A stretch of 64,000 nucleotides of DNA from Medakamo hakoo. Lineage: Eukaryota; Chlorophyta; Trebouxiophyceae; Coccomyxaceae. A model generated the notes under the pieces. That model searched no databases and had not been told where the DNA came from. It saw only the letters and a program-made list of their open reading frames with translations. Both the position numbers and the translations under genes were made by a program. Shown in pieces: positions 50,583-59,591 of the stretch (the first letter of the stretch is position 1; each line of letters starts with the position of its first letter). The stretch lies in contig CP089451.1 of NCBI GenBank assembly GCA_026636295.1, positions 248,001 to 312,000 on the forward strand. The letters are read 5' to 3'.

Positions 50583-51038
50583 GTGTGTGTGTGTGCGTGT
50601 GGGCGGGAGCGGGGGTGGGGAAATCGAGGACGCAGAAAAAGAAAGATGAGAGAGAGCGGTGCGGGTTTTTTTTTTCGTTTTGCAAGAAAGCAAGAAAGCA
50701 GTCTCTGCTTTCCACGCCCGCTCCCCGCCCCGTGCCTCTCTCATTTGTTTGTTTGGCTGACTCTTGTCTCACGCGTGGCCGCAATAGCGAGGAAGATGGA
50801 AAAAAACTGATCTGTGTTCACGCGCACCACCCGGGGCCCAGGCAGCGCCGCCTTCCTCGGTGGAGAGGAAGGCGGCGGCGTGCTCGGCACTTTGTTTTTT
50901 TTTTGCGGGGGGAGGGGGACTCGGTTCACTCGCACGCACGCAACCATCACCAACACGACGCGGGCAGCCGCACACGCCACAGTCACACACCACCGGAAGA
51001 ATCAGGAAAAAGGGAAGGAAGAATGGGTGTGTGTGTCT
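50583..51038. other. 456-bp convergent spacer, no gene seen
   Basis: Between the 3' ends of eIF4E and the putative regulator. It contains GT repeats just after the eIF4E stop, T9 runs near 50667 and 50894, and GAGAGAGAGCG near 50649. Confidence 0.45.
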
Positions 51039-53119
51039 TCACGCGGCCGAGGGCGGGCGCACGAGCGGCGGGGGCGGCGCGCCCACCAGCCCGCCATCCG
51101 CGCTCAGGCCCGACCCGCCGCCGCCCATGCCGCCCGACAGCGTGGGCCCGCCCGTCAACCAGGCACCCGACCCGGCCAAGCCCGTCGCGCCCGCCAGCCC
51201 CGCAAAGGAGCCCGACCGCCACAGCGGGGACAGCGCGACGGACGAGGGCACGTCGGCGCCGCCGCCGCCGCCGCCGCTGGACGCGGCGTTGGCGCCCAGG
51301 GCCGCCAGCAGCAGCGAACCCGACCCGCCATTGCCGGCCGGGCCGACGGCCGGGCCGGACGACGTGCGCAGCAGGCCCAGGCCCGGCGGCGGCAGGATGG
51401 GCTGCTGCTGGTGCAGGCCGGCGGGTGCCAGGGTGTGCAGCACGCCGCCGCCGGGCGTGGGCGCGGACGCCGCCACCACCACAGGCGGCGGCGGCGGCGG
51501 CGCGACCGCACCTCCCCCCGCCGCGACGGCCGCGATGTTGAGGCGGGCGCGCTTGGAGGAGGGCGGGCCGGGGAGGGGGTGCATGCCGCCCGCAAGGGAG
51601 CGGGGCGAGCCCGCCGGCCCGAGCGGCGACGGGCGGGCGCCCGCCGCCGCGGCCGCGGCCGCCGCCTTGGGGTCGCGGTGCATGGACGAGGCCAGGGCGT
51701 GGGACAGCAGCAGGGAAGCCAGGCCGGCGGGCGGGCCGACAGCGGCGGCGGCGGCGGAGGGCGGGTGGGCCGGGGCAGCGCCGCTGACGACGGCCGGCGC
51801 GGCGCCGGCCACCCCCGCGGCCGCGGCAGCTGCGCTGCCACGCCCGCGGGCCGCCGGCCGGGCCGCGCCCGGCACGGCCGGCACGCCCGTCAGGATGGCT
51901 GGCCGCACCGACGCTTCTGCTGCCGTCGCGGCGGCCGCGGCGGCGGCCGCCTTGGCGGCGAGCGCCACCCGCCCGGGCGGCGTCACGCCCGGCAGGCAGC
52001 CGCGCCCGCGCCCGCCGGGGGAGCCGGCCCCGGCCGCCGCGCCGCCCGCGCCCACGGGCACGTCCCAGCCCGGCCAGTCCGCGCGCAGCGGCAGGGACAG
52101 CGAGATGAACGCGGCGCCCGTGGGGACGTCGTTGTTCGCCAGGACGCGGATGGGCGGCGAGACCGACGACCCGAGGAGCGTGGACCCCGCCGCGTCGTAC
52201 GCGCCCAGCACCAGGCGGAAGGAGCGCGCGCCCACGTGCGTGCCCGCCTCGTCGATGGACAGGTACAGGAACCGGGCTTCCTTGACGGCCTCCTTGGCCG
52301 CCGAGGGCGACGCGTCACCGCCCTTGGCGCCGGGGTTGCCGGGCGAGCCGCCGCCGTCCGGCACGCCCGACCGCCGGCCCAGGCGCCCAAACCGTTGGAT
52401 GGACCGCAGCACCGGGCCGCAGCACCCTCTCCGGCAGGCCGACCGGGCGACGGCCGTCCACTGGTAGTGCGTGCACGCCGCGCCGGCAGTGGAGCAGGGC
52501 GGCGCCGCCGCAGCGTGCGCGCCGCCCACGCCCCCCGGGCGGGCGCGCACGGCCTCGGGCGCGTCGTACACGACGTAGACGACGACGCGCAGGCGCTGGC
52601 CGTTGGCCAGGCGCACCTGGTACGTGACGGACGCGTCTTCCAAGGGCACGCCGGTCCCCGCGTCGGCCGGGTTGGCCGAGGCCGTCGTCGCGCCCGGCAC
52701 CAGAAACGGCGGCATGCCCGCACGGCCGAGCGACGGAATCGCGTACTGCACGGCTTCCACGACCTCGATGGCGCCGCCACCACCCTCGCGGACGATGGAC
52801 AGCTCGCACTGGTTGTACGACCAGCGGCGTTTGCCCAGCTTGTAGGCCCTGGTTGAAGTTGGGAGCGCGTGGGTGTTTTTGTGAGAGCGCATGCGGGGTC
52901 GCGCGCCCCTATCCTCCGAGGCCAAGGAAAAAAAAAAACTAGCTGCCTCTCTATCCCCGCTCTCGCAGCTCACTTGATCTCTGGCACCTGCCCGCCCGGA
53001 GCCGCCGCCTCGGCCGCAGAGATGGCGGTGGACGTCAAGATGGGGAGGACGGTGTCCGGGGACGGGGCGGGCACGGACGGCGCGGCCGCGCCGCTTTTGC
53101 CGCCGCGCGGGGCCGGCAT
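51039..53119 (-). CDS. Putative regulatory protein, faintly COE/Rel-like; function unknown
   Basis: Exons 53119-52974 and 52848-51039, 651 aa (lysine codon AA|G). Residues 49-300 look like a folded beta-rich domain: KAYKLGKRRWSYNQCELSIV, DASVTYQVRLANGQRLRVVV, a His/Cys cluster HYQWTAVARSACRRGCCGP (H176, C187, C191, C192), then ARFLYLSIDEAGTHVGARSF and RLVLGAYDAAGSTLLGSS followed by PPIRVLANNDVPTG. This order (strand, NG turn, Cys cluster, RxFRxVL, terminal strand) loosely recalls the COE/EBF and Rel-type DNA-binding folds, but spacing differs and similarity is weak. Residues 300-651 are Gly/Ala/Pro/Ser-rich, with a KRARLN patch near 480. I cannot assign a family. Confidence 0.6.
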
Positions 53120-53824
53120 TTGAGTGTTCGCGTTGTGCGCGGGAAACGAGGCTCGCACGAAAGACTCCACGCACGCGCAGTCGTGGATGGAGTCACCTGG
53201 GCATGGGTCGGAGGGGGGACGCGAGTGAGGGAGGCGGTTGTGCGGGGTGGGCGAAACCTTGGACTGCGCGAGCGGCGGTGCAGGGCCGGGCGCGGGCACT
53301 TGCTAGCCGTGACGGTTTTTCGGTGCGCCGCGGCTCCCAGAGCGTCGCTGGCAATAGACTTTTTTCATTCGTAATCGCGTGTCGACACAGTCACAACGAG
53401 ATCGGCGGGGCAGTGTAGGACCAACAACGTGCGGGCAGGCGGGCAGGCGCCCCCGCACCGCCGGGCCAAATGCACGTCGGGCGTGCAATCTGGCCACGTG
53501 AAAATTCCTGCGCCGCTTCTCACAAGGCTCTACGCCTTGTACCCGTCGTCACCACGCACCTCTTGGTGTCCAAGCAAGGAGTCCTGGGTGGTCCAGGCGC
53601 AGGTGGGTGCGGAAGAAAAGACCAGAGAAGGAGCGGGCGCGCTTTCGACGACACTCGCGCGCAAGGGAAGAGGCAATGGTCGAGTGCAGGCCCGACGCCG
53701 CTCTCGCTCCTTTTTCCATCCATCTTCCGTCCATATATACAATCCCGCCCATCCACCCCGCACCATCAGGCTCACATAAAGACAACATCAAAAAACAAAA
53801 CTAACAAGCGAGACCCCCTCCTCC
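53120..53824. other. 705-bp spacer with a TATATA element, no gene established
   Basis: Between the putative regulator start and the TAF7 stop, both on the minus strand. CATATATACA at 53733-53742 is one of the very few TATA-like sequences in the window. Short ORFs on both strands are of mixed composition and have no supported splice partners. A non-coding RNA or the regulator's promoter is possible. Confidence 0.4.
53522..53540. other. Perfect 7-bp hairpin in spacer
   Basis: Inverted repeat ACAAGGC / GCCTTGT around the loop TCTAC, in the 705-bp spacer about 200 bp from the TATATA element. Confidence 0.6.
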
Positions 53825-54759
53825 CTAAATCTCCTCCACTTCCGCGCCCGGCACGCCGCCGCCCGCAGACGACGACGGTCCCGCGCCGCCACCACCGTCT
53901 TCCGCAGGCGGCGGCGCACCAGGCGCGCGCCCGCCAGCTGCAGGCGCATTGATGGCGTTGCGCATGAACGCCCGGCCGCGCCCCTTGCCAGCAAACCGCT
54001 TTTCAACGGGGGGCGGCGCCGACCGGGCCTGGCCGCGCTGGATCGGCGTCCACACGCCCGCCTCGCCCTCGCGCGCGACGATGTACTCTTCCTCGACGTC
54101 CACAAACTCCAGGACGCCGGGCGGGGTCACGCCGCTGACGACAGCTTTGATGGCGGCTTCGGCGGCGGCGACTTCGGCTGGTGCGGCGGTCGGCTTGGGC
54201 GCAAAGTGGCGGCGGGCCGCGTCGGCCATGGGCGGCGTGACGCCGTCGCGCGACGAAAAAGACGCTGGCGGCGCGGACCCAGGCTTTTGGACGAGGATGA
54301 TTTGGCCGACGTCGCCGGCCTTGACTAAATGCACGTCGTCCAGCGTGGCGTACGCCTCGACGACCGCGGGCGCATCGAGGAGCGCGACGGGGAAAGTGTC
54401 CGGTCCCAGCGTGAAGGTGCCGACGCGGGCTTCGCCGCCGACGCGGTTCGTGTCTGTTTGATGAGGGTTTGTAGAGAACTTGAGAGCGTGAAGAACAATG
54501 TGCAGGAGTTGAGCGGGCGGCGCGGCCATGGCGCGCAGCCGTCTTTCCACGCCGCGGAAACATTCCGCGACAGGGAAAGAGGGCGGCGGGCCGGGTTGGC
54601 ATTCTTTCCGCGCTCACCGTCCCAGTCGAGTGCCATCTCCCTGTCCCGCGGGTCCGCGCCCTCCTCCTCCCGCAGCACGGCGCGGACGCGGGCTGCGATG
54701 GCCGGGTCCTCGAAGCGCAGGAGGTACTGCTCCTCGCGCTCGCCAGCGGGGGCGGCCAT
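53825..54759 (-). CDS. TAF7: TFIID subunit TAF7
   Basis: Exons 54759-54618 and 54453-53825, 256 aa, junction codon GAC. The N-terminal TAFII55 domain reads REEQYLLRFEDPAIAARVRA, then DTNRVGGEARVGTFTLGPDT and FPVALLDAPAVVEAYATLDD, LVKAGDVGQIILVQ. QYLLRxxDP, the ARL/ALLD-P-VVE-Y-T-D block and the K-xD-GQ-L motif are diagnostic. A mid-protein acidic stretch (LEFVDVEEEYIVAREGEAG) and a Gly/Pro-rich tail follow. TAF7 binds TAF1 and restrains its activity in TFIID. Its start codon is only 88 bp from that of the divergent carrier gene. Confidence 0.9.
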
Positions 54760-54847
54760 CGTTTTTTGCTTTCTTGTTCGTGTTTGGGGAGAGTGAGCGA
54801 GAGGGAAGAGCGTTTCCCTCGCGACCTTCACTCTCCCTTTTTCCACC
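54760..54847. promoter_or_regulatory. 88-bp bidirectional spacer, TAF7 / carrier
   Basis: Only 88 bp separate the two divergent start codons, so both 5' UTRs and core promoters must lie here or overlap coding sequence. It contains GAGAGTGAGCGAGAGGG and CACTCTCCC, the recurrent GAGAG/CTCTC motif facing both ways. Confidence 0.6.
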
Positions 54848-56127
54848 ATGGGCGCCTCGCCTGCGGCCGCGCCCAAGGGCGACGCCGCCACGGCGGCCTC
54901 CGCCCATCTCAGAGATGCCATCGCGGGCGCGTTCGCCGGCGCCGCCGCCCGCGTCGTCGTCGGTCCCCTGGACGTCGTCAAGATCCGGCTGCAGGTGCAG
55001 CTCGAGACGCCCGGCGGCAGTGCTGGTGCAGCCGAAACGACGACGACGGCCGCGGCCGCTCGCACGGCCTCCACGCCCTCCACCTCGGCTCCTGCCCCTC
55101 GGCCCGGCCTGCCCAAGTACTCCGGCATGACGCACGCCCTGCGCACCATCGTGGCAGAGGAAGGGCTGGTGGTGCGTTGGTGAAGAGCGAATTGTTTCGC
55201 CGGCGTCGTTTTTTCGTTCGCGCGCTCGACCCCTCGCTCCAACGAACCCCTCCCCCCCCTCTCCATCCTCTCAACACCCAAAAACAGGGCTTGTGGCGCG
55301 GCACCGTGCCGGGCCTGCTCATGACCGTGCCGTACACCGCCGTCCAATTCGTCGCTCTCCAAGCCGCCAAGGGCGCGGCGAGTGCGGCGGGGTGGGATGC
55401 GACGCCCCGCGGCGCGCGAGCGACGTCTTTCGCGACCGGTGCGGCCGCGGGCACCGCGGCCACGGTGGCGTCCTACCCCTTTGACCTCCTGCGCACCACT
55501 TTGGCCGCCCAGGGCGAACCCCGCGTGTACGCGGGCATGCTAGACGCCGCCCGCGGCCTGGTGGCCAGGGCGGGCGGCGGGCTGAAGGGGCTGGCAGCCC
55601 TGTATGCCGGGTTGGGCGTGACGCTCGTGGAGATCGTGCCGTACGCCGCCCTCCAGTTCGGCTTGTACGACGCCCTGACGCGCGCAGCAGCGGCGCGGGC
55701 TGGCGGGGCTGGTGTGGTGTCGGCGGCGGCGTCGCCCTCAAAGGCGCGCGCCCACCGGCGCGTGCCCCTGCGCGGCGGGCGGTCCGCCGACCCGCCCGCG
55801 CCTCCGCCGGCCGATCCCGCGACGCGCTTTGTGTGCGGGCTGCTGGCGGGGACCGCCGCCAAGCTTGCCACGCACCCGCTGGACGTGGCGAAGAAACGGT
55901 ACCAGGTGGCCGGGCTGGAGCGGGCGGCGAGGTACGGGGCGCGCGTGCCTGCGAGGCTCGCCGGCGCGCCGCTGCGCTCCGTCCTCACCCAGCTGGCGAC
56001 GGCGGAAGGCATTCGCGGCTGTTACAAGGGCGCCCTGCCTTCGTTGTTGAAGGCGGCACCGCAGGCGGCGGTGACGCTGACGGCCTTTGAGTGGGCGGCG
56101 CGCTGGCTGGCGGAGGTGGGGTTGTGA
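54848..56127 (+). CDS. Mitochondrial carrier, thiamine-pyrophosphate-carrier type
   Basis: Exons 54848-55171 and 55288-56127, about 387 aa, phase-0 junction. Three carrier repeats are visible, each opened by the P-x-D-x-x-[KR] motif: GPLDVVKIRLQVQLE, SYPFDLLRTTLAAQGEP and HPLDVAKKRYQV. Between them are GLWRGTVPGLLMTVPYTAVQ, ALYAGLGVTLVEIVPYAALQ and YKGALPSLLKAAPQAAVTL. The first-repeat sequence and the ALYAG-PT/VEI-PYAALQF block resemble SLC25A19/TPC1 carriers that import thiamine pyrophosphate. The substrate is by family likeness. An Ala/Pro insert lies before repeat 3. Confidence 0.85.
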
Positions 56128-57134
56128 GAGGTGTTGGATGATGCACACTGAGTGTGGATGGAGAGGGAATGTGGTCGGGCGGAGGCACTAGACCGCTGTT
56201 TCTCTCGCGCGAATTGCGACCGACGCAACGCGCATCTCTCACACCTTGGACCACCATCCCGCGCACTCGCGGGCCGACTGCCTGCGTTACTCATCCTGTC
56301 ATTGCGCCTGGCGTAACGGTGTGAGGTGCGCTGCCCTGTCTGATTTCTGTCGCGGCGTGAGCGTTGCGCTCGACACGCTAGCCGCCGCTGTTTTTTTTTT
56401 CGCACAAGACACGCCGGATGATGACCCACTTTTTTCATTGTTACACACGCTGACCGCCCAGGGAGCACTCGTGCTCACCCTGGGCACTCCGTGATGTGAA
56501 AAAAAATTAGCGGATTTCGCTGACGGTTGTTTTGTTTTTTTCTTTCGTTCGTGCGTCACACCTGCCCCCCTCTCGACCATCCCATTTTTTTCGACCATCC
56601 CATCTGTCTTTCTTTCTCTCTCTCTCCTCGCCCCGCCCGTCCGCCGTGACGCGTCTTCACTGGGCAGTGAGGATACACCACAAATTCTTAAGCATAGTTC
56701 ATCCGAGTCTGCCACTTGTGGCGGCTGAGGACAAACCTTCATCACATTCTTTCGCTCCTATCTGAGCCCTTGAAGGAAAGACGACGCACGACACGCGCAC
56801 GGAGCACCGTGGGCAAAGGGCGGCGCAGCGTGTGTGAGAGAGAAAAAGGAGAGAGGGAGTGGCGCTCCCCCCGTTCCCCCTCCCCCCCTCCCCGTCCGCC
56901 CTTTTCTTTCTTCTTTCCATCCATCCTTTTTCCATCCCCCATTCCTGGCCCTTGACGATTCAATTCATTTTTTATAGACAAGCATATATCCTAGCGCCCC
57001 TTTCGTAGGGCGTGACGAGAAAACTGCTGACGCGAGGCCGGGATCTTTCTACTTCTGGAGCGGATGGGCTTTTTGGCTCCTGCCGCACGTCCAGGCACCC
57101 GCACCCACCCCCCTCCCCACCCCCCTCACAACAG
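56128..57134. other. 1007-bp spacer with lower GC, no gene seen
   Basis: Longest gene-free stretch. It is AT-richer than the rest, with T10 near 56392, CT-rich tracts at 56606-56629 and 56870-56950, and a palindrome-like hairpin at 56456-56485. ACAACAG directly before the TraB ATG at 57135 looks like a 3' splice site, so part of this region is probably a 5' UTR intron of the TraB gene. Confidence 0.45.
56456..56485. other. 13-bp interrupted hairpin
   Basis: GCCCAGGG + AGCAC pairs with GTGCT + CCCTGGGC, with a two-base loop and a CA bulge. It is followed within 40 bp by an A8 run. It could be a 3'-end or RNA structure element, but no transcript is identified. Confidence 0.6.
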
Positions 57135-58631
57135 ATGCCTACTCTCTCTGCCCGGGCCACCACGGGCCGGGCGGCGTGCACGTCCTCACGCCACGCGCCA
57201 CCTCCTTCGCGTGTGCGCCGGCCTCAACATGCGCGCACGCCGACGGCGGCGCCGCACAAAGCCGCCGTCGCCCCGTCCGCCTTTGCAGACGTCGAACCTC
57301 TCCAACCCGGGCCAGCGCCCCTGACGACCCCCCGCCCGGCGTCGCCGGACGCCTCCCTCATCAAGCCGGACGCGGTGCTGATGGCCGAAGGCGGCGTCCC
57401 CGTCTACGTGTTTGGCACGGAGCACGCGGCGGCGGACCCGGCGGTCGGCGCGGCCATTCTCGGGTGCGCGCCCGCGGCCGTCGTCGTGGAGACGGCCCTG
57501 TCGCCCGCCCACGGCGCGGCGCGTGGGGCGGCGATCAAGGCTATGGGTGACTGGCCACCCGCTGACGCGCCCGCACCCACGCTCGCCGCCGCGGCGGCGT
57601 CCCCGGACGGCGAGGCGGTGGTGGAACAGGCGAGGGGGCTGGCAGCCCAGCTGGCCGCCCGCCTGCCCGGGACGCCGCCCGCGCCCACCCCTCCCTCGCC
57701 CGACGGCCCGCCCGCCATGGACTGGGAGGCCGCACCCCCCGGCGCGGCGGCGCTGTGGGATGCGCTGGCGGGCCATTTCGCGGGGGAGCAGCTGGCGTAC
57801 ATCGCCGCCCTGGCGGCGGGCGCCCGCCTGGTCCACGGCGACCGGCCAAAGGCCCTGACCCTGTCCCGCCTGGCCCGGGGCTGCACCCTGGCCGAGCTGG
57901 ACGCCGCCGTCGCGGACGCCAACGCGTCCAATTACGCGTCCATCGCGGCGGGCGGGGTGGACGCCCCGGACCCGCCGCCGCCGCCCGCGCAGGCGCGCAC
58001 CGCGTTTCGCGCGCTGCTCCTGGAGCGGGACGCGTGCCTGTGCGCCACCATCGACGCCGAAGCTCGCGCGTCGTCGGCCGAGGCGGCGGCGCGCGGCGGC
58101 GGCGGCGCGCCCCGGCCCGTCGTCGCCGTCGTGGGCGCGTGGCACGTGCCCGGCCTGCTCCACCTGTGGGAGGGCGACGCCTGGAAAGGGATGGTGGGCG
58201 GCGCAGAGGCTGAGCCACCGTCGGAGGAAGCCTGGGCGGCGGCCGAGGCCGCCAAGGCGGGCGGCCGCCTGTCCCCAGCTGCGGCCCTGGGTGTGGGCCG
58301 GGCGTTGGTGGACGCCCTGCTCCGCTTCACCGCCACAGCCGACGGCGGCGTCGCGGAGGTCGACCCGGCGGCCGCGGCCGTCCCCGGCGGGCAGGAGGGC
58401 GCCGCCGCCGCCGCCGCGGCCGCCGAGGTGTGGGGGTCCACCCGCATGCTCCTGGCCTTGCTGCCGCCCGACCTGCTGGCCAAGGTCGCGTCCGGCTGGA
58501 GGCGGGATTTGAACGGGCCCGAGAGCCCGCTGGCTGTGTTGAGGGCGGCGCGGCCGGTGAACGGTGGGGTCGGCGCCGACGCGGCCGCGCTGGAGATGGT
58601 GCGGGGGCTCCACTTTTTCCTGTGGAAATGA
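57135..58631 (+). CDS. TraB-domain protein, probably organelle-targeted
   Basis: Intronless coding frame of 498 aa. MPTLSARATTGRAACTSSRH is transit-peptide-like; the ATG follows an apparent AG acceptor. The TraB/PrgY/GumN-type domain shows GGVPVYVFGTEHAAADPAVG, ILGCAPAAVVVETALSPAHG, QLAYIAALAAGARLVHGDRP and, near residue 330, VVAVVGAWHVPGLLHLW. The GTEH and GAWHVPG histidines plus ERD fit a putative metal-dependent hydrolase fold. Function of plant TraB proteins is poorly known; some act at ER-mitochondria contacts. A divergent C-terminal helical part is specific to this protein. Confidence 0.75.
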   Translation: MPTLSARATTGRAACTSSRHAPPPSRVRRPQHARTPTAAPHKAAVAPSAFADVEPLQPGPAPLTTPRPASPDASLIKPDAVLMAEGGVPVYVFGTEHAAADPAVGAAILGCAPAAVVVETALSPAHGAARGAAIKAMGDWPPADAPAPTLAAAAASPDGEAVVEQARGLAAQLAARLPGTPPAPTPPSPDGPPAMDWEAAPPGAAALWDALAGHFAGEQLAYIAALAAGARLVHGDRPKALTLSRLARGCTLAELDAAVADANASNYASIAAGGVDAPDPPPPPAQARTAFRALLLERDACLCATIDAEARASSAEAAARGGGGAPRPVVAVVGAWHVPGLLHLWEGDAWKGMVGGAEAEPPSEEAWAAAEAAKAGGRLSPAAALGVGRALVDALLRFTATADGGVAEVDPAAAAVPGGQEGAAAAAAAAEVWGSTRMLLALLPPDLLAKVASGWRRDLNGPESPLAVLRAARPVNGGVGADAAALEMVRGLHFFLWK

Positions 58632-58702
58632 AGCGCAAAACACGCCTGTCCCACAGGTTGACGCTCTACGTTTTCGGTGTTCAACACGCCTCTCTCCCTC
58701 AT

Positions 58703-59405
58703 TCACCTGGCCGGCCCCGCCGCCGGTCCACCGCCGTCCCCTAGCACCCGCACCGCGCACGCGTCGCGCGCACACCGCTCGTACGCGGCGACGACGGGCC
58801 CGCAGGCCAGCGCGCCTCCCTCGTCCGCCAGACCCTGGCTCGCCACTTCTTCGAAGCAGGCGGCGACGGCGGCGGCGGCTGGGCCGCAGGGCGGGGTGGC
58901 GGGCGTCGTACCGCCGAGCGGGCCGCCGACCAGCTCGCGCGCGCGGGCCGCCACACGCGCGGCTTCGCCCTCCTCCACTTTGAGGAGGGCGTCGCCCACG
59001 ACCTGGGCCCGCCGCAAGGCGGACGCGAGTTCGGAGTCGCGGTGCAAGATGCGCAGGGCTTCCTGCTCGGACGGACTGTGTGCCGGGGTGGTGGGATGGG
59101 GAGAGGGGGTGGGGTGCGGGGTGAGAGCGATTGCGCGCGCGCGGGCGTGCTTTTTGATCGTCCGTGCGCGGGAGCCAGCGCCTTCCCACCCGTCCTCCCA
59201 TGCACGCGTACCTGAGCTCCCGCTCAGGCCGCCCCCGACCGGATGGGGATGGAGACGAATCAGGGCGGGCCGTGGGAGCAGCAGCAGCAGCAGGGCGAGC
59301 ATGCCCCGTCAGTGCGTCGACCAGGCCGGGCGAGACACGCACGCCGTGCTCGGGTTCCGGGCCGTCGGCCGGGTTGTGGGGGCGGGCGGACAGGGCGGCG
59401 CCCAT
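58703..59405 (-). CDS. MICOS subunit MIC19/MIC25-like CHCH protein
   Basis: Exons 59405-59212 and 59075-58703, 188 aa (serine codon AG|T). MGAALS is a good N-myristoylation start, followed by HGVRVSPGLVDALTG, which matches the xxVRxSxxVxxxL motif of MIC19/CHCHD3. A helical centre (SELASALRRAQVVGDALLKV) leads to a twin CX9C domain: C128-C138 and C156-C166, plus C171. MIC19 joins the inner-membrane MICOS complex to outer-membrane SAM at crista junctions. The first CX9C helix (CGPAAAAVAAC) is weakly informative, so the assignment rests on the combined architecture. Confidence 0.68.
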
Positions 59406-59591
59406 CCTTTGCTCTGCGCGCGGCGCCAGCCCCTGTTGCGTGGAGAAAAAAACAGAAAAAGGGCCAAGTGTGGAGAGCGGCGTGCCCACGCCTGGTGCAC
59501 TGGTTCGTTTTGCTCTGCAAGCAACGAACGAAAAAACCCTCGCCCGTGCGGGGACGCGGGCGCGCGCTCTGCTGCAAAGTCCAGTCCACCA
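59406..59591. promoter_or_regulatory. Divergent spacer between the MIC19-like and BFN-UVR genes
   Basis: A 186-bp head-to-head spacer with A-runs near 59446-59460 and 59531-59536. No TATA box is seen. Confidence 0.35.

Noticed and set aside
53429-53779. Small ORFs on both strands in the 53.1-53.8 kb spacer, including a minus-strand exon-like piece ending GDDGYKA
   Set aside because: An AG acceptor precedes the piece, but no plausible upstream exon or family likeness could be found.
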